Notes under the pieces: generated by a model | Database searches by the model: none | The model's input: only the letters and a program-made list of their open reading frames with translations | Told to the model about the DNA's origin: nothing | Assembly: GCA_017991275.1 (NCBI GenBank) | Contig: JAGNMH010000123.1 | Span: 1-10,196 of the forward strand | Reading direction: 5' to 3' | Length of the DNA stretch: 10,196 bases | Source of the DNA: Acidobacteriota bacterium | GTDB lineage: Bacteria; Acidobacteriota; Blastocatellia; RBC074 | Shown: positions 1 through 4,205 of the stretch, one piece after another | Position numbering within the stretch: position 1 is the stretch's first letter | Layout: each line of letters opens with the position of its first letter | Position numbers and translations under genes: made by a program

Positions 1-1
1 G

Positions 2-625
2 GTTAAACAGAACGATTTGCGAACGGCTCTGGATGAATTGCTCTCTGGCAAATCGGTGACAATTGCGGACACTCAGGCAATGGGTTGCGTCATTCAAAGA
101 GTTCAGAATCTGGCTCAGAGCAAGACCGCGAAACCTGTCGCGGGCAAACCGGCCACAGGGAAACCGGCCTCGCCAAAACCGGCAACGCCTGTTGCCGCAG
201 GGCCGAAAGTGTTGCCGCTGAAACCGGCGGCTTATGCCGGAATGATTAAAGCTTCGGCGGGCAAGGTCGTTGTGGTGAACTTTTGGGCTACGTGGTGCGG
301 GCCGTGCGTGGCGGAGTTCCCTGAATTCGTCAAACTCACAGACGAATACAAAACGAAAGGCGTGCGCTTCGTTCACATCACGGCGGACGATATGTCAGAC
401 CTGAAAAAAGCCGTCGCTTTCCTGAAAGAGCAAAAATCCAAAGCCGACCAGTTCATTCAGGACACAGACGACCCGCAGGAAATGATTGACGTTGTTTTCA
501 AAGACTGGCCTGGAACTCTGCCCGCGACTTTTGTTTACGACAAAACAGGCAAGATGACGTTTCACCGGATGGGCATCATTGACCGCGACGTGCTGGTCGC
601 GGAAATCGAAAAGGCTCTGAAGTAA
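2..625 (+). CDS. Thioredoxin-fold protein, C-terminal part (TlpA-like domain after a redoxin-domain remnant); 5' truncated by window edge
   Basis: The reading frame is open to the window edge, so the true start is upstream; the TTG at 17 is only the first start-like codon. The first ~30 residues (DLRTALDELLSGKSVTI... ending in GCVIQRV) resemble the tail of the peroxiredoxin-like domain of redoxin-family proteins, so the full protein probably carries two thioredoxin folds. A Lys/Pro/Ala linker follows, with four KPxxx pentapeptides (131-190). Next comes a TlpA/ResA-type thioredoxin domain (about 215-622) with the redox motif WCGPC (293-307) and a cis-proline context LPATF. Family knowledge: such domains reduce or exchange disulfides, usually on the periplasmic side. 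Whether this protein is exported cannot be seen because its N-terminus is missing. The stop is TAA at 623. Confident on fold and motif, less so on the first domain and the substrate. Confidence 0.85.
   Translation, partial: VKQNDLRTALDELLSGKSVTIADTQAMGCVIQRVQNLAQSKTAKPVAGKPATGKPASPKPATPVAAGPKVLPLKPAAYAGMIKASAGKVVVVNFWATWCGPCVAEFPEFVKLTDEYKTKGVRFVHITADDMSDLKKAVAFLKEQKSKADQFIQDTDDPQEMIDVVFKDWPGTLPATFVYDKTGKMTFHRMGIIDRDVLVAEIEKALK
131..190 (+). repeat. Four-copy 15-base tandem repeat encoding a KPxxx linker
   Basis: Four consecutive 15-base units encode KPVAG, KPATG, KPASP and KPATP. The core aaaccggc recurs in the units and again just downstream. It forms a flexible, positively charged Pro/Ala linker between the two thioredoxin folds. 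Repeats of this kind expand and contract by slippage, so linker length probably varies among relatives (inference). Confidence 0.75.
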
Positions 626-633
626 TTCCATTC

Positions 634-755
634 AACGCAAAGGCGCAAAGTGGCAAAGACGCAAAAAAACAATCTGGTCAAAACTGTTGGTCAGTCTCTG
701 ACGATATTCTGCAAAAACATCTTTGCGCTTCGGCTTCTTTGCGACTTTGCATTAA
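634..755. repeat. Imperfect inverted repeat of CGCAAAGN octamers filling the intergenic gap
   Basis: The left arm (634-668) is a run of octamer-like units: cgcaaagg, cgcaaagt, ggcaaaga, cgcaaaaa. The right arm (720-755) carries the same units in reverse complement (tctttgcg, ttctttgcg, actttgcatt). The arms match imperfectly. Near the midpoint lies a small perfect hairpin, GTCAG-TCT-CTGAC (690-702). The unit could fold as a nested palindrome and looks like a dispersed non-coding repeat. It lies just after the thioredoxin stop and before aroK, so it may also affect mRNA ends. There is no T-tract as in a simple intrinsic terminator, and I see no convincing promoter in this gap. Confidence 0.6.
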
Positions 756-778
756 AGATTGCGTAAGACCATTTACTG

Positions 779-1300
779 ATGAAATCCGCAATCCGCAATC
801 CGCAATCTGCAATTTTCCTGGTTGGTTTTATGGCCAGCGGTAAAACGACGGTTGGAGCGGCTCTTGCAGGCAGGCTCGACCGTCGTTTTGTTGATTTGGA
901 CGAACTGATTGTGGCGCAAGCCGGTTGTTCGATTGCCGAAATTGTAACCCGCGATGGCGAAGAGCGATTTCGGCAACTTGAAACTGAAATGTTGCGCCAG
1001 GAAGCAAAAAGTTCATCAGTCATATCTCCTGGCGGCGGAGCAATCGCTCGCGCCGAAAACCGCGAAGTGATGGCGCAAGCCGGGGTAATGGTCTGGTTGG
1101 ATGCTCCATTTGAACTTTGCTGGCAAAGAATAAAGCAAGACACAGTTGTTCGCCCGCTGGCCGCGACGGAAGAAACCGCACGCGACAGATACGAACAGCG
1201 ACTGCCGCTTTATAGGCAGGCCAGACTGCGAATCGCCATTAACCCGAACCAAGCACCTGAAGAAATCGCCGAAGCGATTCTGTTGCAACTTACTCAATGA
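779..1300 (+). CDS. aroK: Shikimate kinase
   Basis: Phosphorylates the 3-hydroxyl of shikimate with ATP, the fifth step of the chorismate pathway, in the cytosol. At 173 residues it has the usual length. Visible motifs: Walker A GFMASGKT (residues 16-23, Ala where Gly is common), DLD with the probable shikimate-binding Asp41, FRQLE with Arg65, PGGG (84-87), lid Arg125 in VVRPL, and RLPLYR (141-146). The start is forced: TAA at 764-766 closes the frame upstream, and ATG 779 is the only ATG/GTG/TTG before the Walker A region. No clear Shine-Dalgarno is seen. Oddly, residues 2-12 are encoded by a 7-base tandem repeat. The stop overlaps the waaF start in ATGA, suggesting translational coupling. 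Whether aroK or aroL is the better name cannot be decided here. Confidence 0.95.
   Translation: MKSAIRNPQSAIFLVGFMASGKTTVGAALAGRLDRRFVDLDELIVAQAGCSIAEIVTRDGEERFRQLETEMLRQEAKSSSVISPGGGAIARAENREVMAQAGVMVWLDAPFELCWQRIKQDTVVRPLAATEETARDRYEQRLPLYRQARLRIAINPNQAPEEIAEAILLQLTQ
783..813 (+). repeat. AATCCGC heptamer tandem repeat within the aroK start region
   Basis: Three perfect copies of AATCCGC, one AATCTGC, then a partial AAT. It lies immediately after the aroK ATG and encodes most of the extra N-terminal residues (SAIRNPQSAI). The period of 7 is not a multiple of 3, so each unit is read in a different frame. That fits an intergenic repeat captured by the gene rather than a selected peptide repeat. 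Confidence 0.8.
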
Positions 1301-2358
1301 AAACTGAACACATACTGATCCGAGGAACGAACTGGCTGGGTGATGCCGTCATGACAACTCCGGCCATGGAGCGGTTGCGAGCTTCGTTTCCAGATGCTCA
1401 CATTGCGTTGCTGGCGAATCCGTTGACTGCAGAGTTGTTTCAAGACTCTCCGCTGGTCAACGAAGTCATCGAATACCGCCGCAGTGAAGGCGGAGTGAAA
1501 GCTTTCTTCGATGCGGTTCGACAAATTCGCAAACGGCGGTTTGACGTCGCCCTGCTGTTTCAAAACGCTTTTGAAGCCGCGCTGCTTGCCAGACTCGGCG
1601 GCGCAAAACAGCGAATCGGTTTTGCCGAACAAGGAAGAAACTTGTTACTGACGCATAAGCTGGTCCGGGGTGAACAGCATCGCAACCGCCATCAAGTCGA
1701 AGATTATCTGGACATTGTTGCCGAATGCGAACGGGTTTGTTTGGGCGCAAACTTCAAACCAACGATTGAAAAACCTTTGCCGACTCTGCAGGCGACACAG
1801 GCTCAGCGTCAGGCTGCCAAAAACATGTTGTTGGAATTCGGCATTACAGAAAGACACGTGCTGGTTGCACTTAACACCGGAGCGACCAACAGCCGCGCAA
1901 AATGCTGGCCTCCAATTCATTTTGCCGAACTAGCAGACCGATTGAATGAAGAGCTGAATGCACAAATAGTTTTGATTGGAGCCGCCGCCGAACTGGATCA
2001 CGCCGAGCGGGTCGTTTTCCGAACCAAACGAACAGGCATCGTCAATCTGGCAGGCAAAACCAGCATGACCGAATTGATCGGTTTGCTGGCTGAATGCGAT
2101 TTGCTGGTCAGCAACGACACCGGCCCGGCTCATCTGGCGGCGGCGCTTGGCACACCAACACTGACGATCTTTGGGCCGACCAACGAGTTTGAAACTTCGC
2201 CAACCGGTTGCCGATCCGAATTGATCCGCGCTGACAATATCGAATGCGCCCGTTGCATGCTTCGTGACTGCCCGATTGACCATCGCTGCATGACTCGCAT
2301 TTCTGTCAGCGACGTTTTGGTGCGGGCAAGCAAACTTTTGCAGTCCAACCCGGTGTGA
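1297..2358 (+). CDS. waaF: Lipopolysaccharide heptosyltransferase II (glycosyltransferase family 9)
   Basis: Adds the second L-glycero-D-manno-heptose to the LPS inner core from ADP-heptose, at the cytoplasmic face of the inner membrane. The 353-residue length fits WaaF. Motifs: N-terminal RGTNWLGDAVMTTPA (residues 9-23), LNTGATNSRAKCWP (192-205, the position of the usual GAxYGxAKxWP), the GT9 donor-site block SNDTGPAHLAAALGTP (272-287) then IFGPT, and a C-terminal four-Cys segment (C317, C320, C325, C331 with CPIDHRCM) typical of WaaF. The start ATG overlaps the aroK stop (ATGA) and has no obvious Shine-Dalgarno, so expression is probably coupled to aroK. It implies a heptose-containing LPS core. 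Heptosyltransferase I or another GT9 enzyme are alternatives, but the Cys-rich tail favours type II. Confidence 0.92.
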   Translation: MKTEHILIRGTNWLGDAVMTTPAMERLRASFPDAHIALLANPLTAELFQDSPLVNEVIEYRRSEGGVKAFFDAVRQIRKRRFDVALLFQNAFEAALLARLGGAKQRIGFAEQGRNLLLTHKLVRGEQHRNRHQVEDYLDIVAECERVCLGANFKPTIEKPLPTLQATQAQRQAAKNMLLEFGITERHVLVALNTGATNSRAKCWPPIHFAELADRLNEELNAQIVLIGAAAELDHAERVVFRTKRTGIVNLAGKTSMTELIGLLAECDLLVSNDTGPAHLAAALGTPTLTIFGPTNEFETSPTGCRSELIRADNIECARCMLRDCPIDHRCMTRISVSDVLVRASKLLQSNPV

Positions 2359-2379
2359 CATACTGCGCGTTCTTTTTTT

Positions 2380-3477
2380 ATGCTCCGACCACTAATGCAC
2401 CATCTGGAAAAACGCCTGCACGCGCGCGATATGGGATTGCGTCAGACGCTCCCGTTCGAGTGGGGACTGGAATTCCTGGCCGATGCCGACGAAAACCAAT
2501 TGATTTCCCAGGCGGCAACCGCCGGAAGCAACCGGATCACTACCGCTACGTGCACTGCGCCGACGCTTGATCCGCTTGAACTTATCCGGCGATACAACAC
2601 CAAACATGTGGCTGACAGTGACGCCTTTTTCACTCCAACGCCCAGCCAGGCGAAAGATTTCGACTTCGACGGTTTCTGGCTTCGTTTCCCCAGCAGCCTG
2701 GTTACGCCTTACAAAAACAACAACACAGTTCAGGCGCGATTCTTTCCTGTGACCGGGGACAAAGCGGTAATCGTCTCTCCACAGTGGAACGGGCAGTCGG
2801 ATTCTCACATTGCGCTTTGCGGGTTGATGAATCGTTTCGGTATTTCGGCCTTGAGAATGAGCCTGCCTTATCACGACAGACGAATGCCGGACGGGTTCAC
2901 CAGAGCCGATTATATGGTCAGCGGCAACATCGGTCGCACGATCCAATCAGTTCGCCAGTCTGTACTGGACATTCGCCGAGCCGCCGATTGGCTTTTCGCT
3001 CAAGGTTACAAACAGGTTGGGCTGGTTGGAACCAGCATAGGTTCGTGTGTTTCCTGGCTGGCATTCATTCACGACCCGCGATTGCAAGCCGGAGTTTTCA
3101 ACATGGTTTCCAGTTGGTTCGGCGATGTGGTTTGGCGAGCCTTGACGACTTCGCACATCCGCCGCGCTTTGGAAACTGAACTGACCGCCGAAGAAATCCG
3201 CGAAGTTTGGAAAGTAATCAGCCCGTCGGCTTACGCGCATAAACTGGCCGAAGTCAGACGACCGGCTCTGTGCATTTCAAACAAATACGACCTGACGTTT
3301 CTGCCCGACCTGTCGGAAATTTTTCTGGAAGATTGCCGCCGCCACGGTGTGCCTGCGGAAATCAAATACCTGAATTGCGGGCATTACACGATTGGCAGAG
3401 CGCCATTCAAATACGTTGACGCTTTTCATATTGTCAATTTCCTTCGCCGAATTTGGAGTGCTGCGCCTTTGGCGTAG
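2380..3477 (+). CDS. Alpha/beta hydrolase, substrate unknown (possibly ABHD18/DUF2048-like)
   Basis: A 365-residue protein with an alpha/beta-hydrolase C-terminal two-thirds. The nucleophile elbow is GTSIG (residues 217-221, Ser219) after strand QVGLVG. A likely acid is Asp304 in SNKYDLTFLPD and a likely base is His335 in NCGHYTIG. The strand AVIVSPQWNGQSDSH (129-143) and the following ISALRMSLPYHDRR fit the early core with an oxyanion-side loop. The first ~100 residues are not recognised and hold no signal peptide, so it is probably cytosolic. It starts 21 bases after waaF; a T-run precedes the ATG and no Shine-Dalgarno is visible, so a slightly internal Met (6 or 18) could be the real start. 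Linkage to waaF and a DUF2490 gene suggests an envelope lipid or ester substrate, which is inference. The ABHD18-like label rests on overall layout only. Confidence 0.8.
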   Translation: MLRPLMHHLEKRLHARDMGLRQTLPFEWGLEFLADADENQLISQAATAGSNRITTATCTAPTLDPLELIRRYNTKHVADSDAFFTPTPSQAKDFDFDGFWLRFPSSLVTPYKNNNTVQARFFPVTGDKAVIVSPQWNGQSDSHIALCGLMNRFGISALRMSLPYHDRRMPDGFTRADYMVSGNIGRTIQSVRQSVLDIRRAADWLFAQGYKQVGLVGTSIGSCVSWLAFIHDPRLQAGVFNMVSSWFGDVVWRALTTSHIRRALETELTAEEIREVWKVISPSAYAHKLAEVRRPALCISNKYDLTFLPDLSEIFLEDCRRHGVPAEIKYLNCGHYTIGRAPFKYVDAFHIVNFLRRIWSAAPLA

Positions 3478-3517
3478 CTTTGGTAGTCCTTTGGCAAAAG
3501 ACAAATTTTCGAGACAC

Positions 3518-3521
3518 AGGA
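3518..3521 (+). promoter_or_regulatory. Shine-Dalgarno AGGA supporting the TTG start at 3531
   Basis: AGGA in acaggaaaatctgatTTG lies 9 bases before TTG 3531. The upstream ATG at 3453, inside the previous gene, has no such site. This is the clearest ribosome-binding site in the forward run and decides the start of the DUF2490 gene. Confidence 0.55.
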
Positions 3522-3530
3522 AAATCTGAT

Positions 3531-4202
3531 TTGAGGTCCCACCGACAAACACCCCTTTTAGCAATTTTACTGGCTTGTTTAAGTTTCCCGGCGCTGGCGC
3601 AAAAGGCTGATGATCCGCGCAAAGATTCGCAAATTTGGCCGGATGTGACTGCCACCATTAAGCTGGATGATAAATACAGCTTGCTCCTGTTCGGCACAAT
3701 TCGTTTTGGCAGAGACGATTCCGCAACGGTCAGCCATCAGGTAGGAGTTGGGATTAACCGAAAATTCAACAAATACCTGACCGGCACTGCCCAGTACCGT
3801 TACGTCAACAATGAGCCTACGCCGAACAAACAATCAACCGAACATCGCGTATTTGCCGATCTGACACCACGAATACCGTTGAAATTCGGCATTCAAATTT
3901 CCGATCGCAATCGAATTGAATGGCGCGACATCAACGACAAAATTTCGTGGCGTTACCGCAACCGGGTGCAATTCGAACGACCAATCAACATTGGAGAACA
4001 CAAGATCACCCCTTATATTTCCGGCGAATCACAATACGACTCACGTTATGACAATTGGACTCGAAGCCAGTTTTACATCGGCGCACGAGTCCCAATCGTC
4101 AAACACTTCACTCTGGACAGTTTTTACATGAGGCAATGGGATGCGCGCTCGAAACCGGGGTTTCTGCATGTTGTTGGAGCTTTCGTCCGACTGGACTTTT
4201 AG
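3531..4202 (+). CDS. DUF2490 family exported protein, probable outer-membrane beta barrel
   Basis: From TTG 3531 the product is 223 residues. It begins with a basic stretch (RSHR), a hydrophobic core (LLAILLACLSF) and a cleavage site ALA|Q near residues 21-24: a Sec signal peptide. A lipobox-like LLAC is also present but less convincing. The longer frame from ATG 3453 would overlap the hydrolase gene by 25 bases and bury the signal peptide behind about 26 residues, so I reject it. The mature part starts DSQIWPDV, has many alternating-hydrophobic strands, the pattern YRYVNN...EHRVFADLTPR, paired Arg-rich strands (SDRNRIEWR, WRYRNRVQFERP), and ends in an aromatic residue (VRLDF). All fit DUF2490, whose molecular role is unknown. 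It lies 53 bases after the hydrolase and 3 bases before the YfhO gene, so it is likely cotranscribed. Confidence 0.82.
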   Translation: MRSHRQTPLLAILLACLSFPALAQKADDPRKDSQIWPDVTATIKLDDKYSLLLFGTIRFGRDDSATVSHQVGVGINRKFNKYLTGTAQYRYVNNEPTPNKQSTEHRVFADLTPRIPLKFGIQISDRNRIEWRDINDKISWRYRNRVQFERPINIGEHKITPYISGESQYDSRYDNWTRSQFYIGARVPIVKHFTLDSFYMRQWDARSKPGFLHVVGAFVRLDF

Positions 4203-4205
4203 ACA

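Noticed and set aside
634..668. CRISPR-like direct repeats
   Set aside because: Units are only about 8 bases, are contiguous with no spacers, and have no cas genes nearby.
626..778. Promoter for the aroK run
   Set aside because: No -35/-10 pair with sensible spacing stood out among the repeats, so I do not call one.
3453..3530. ATG 3453 as start of the DUF2490 gene
   Set aside because: It overlaps the hydrolase gene, lacks a ribosome-binding site and would place about 26 polar/mixed residues before the signal peptide.
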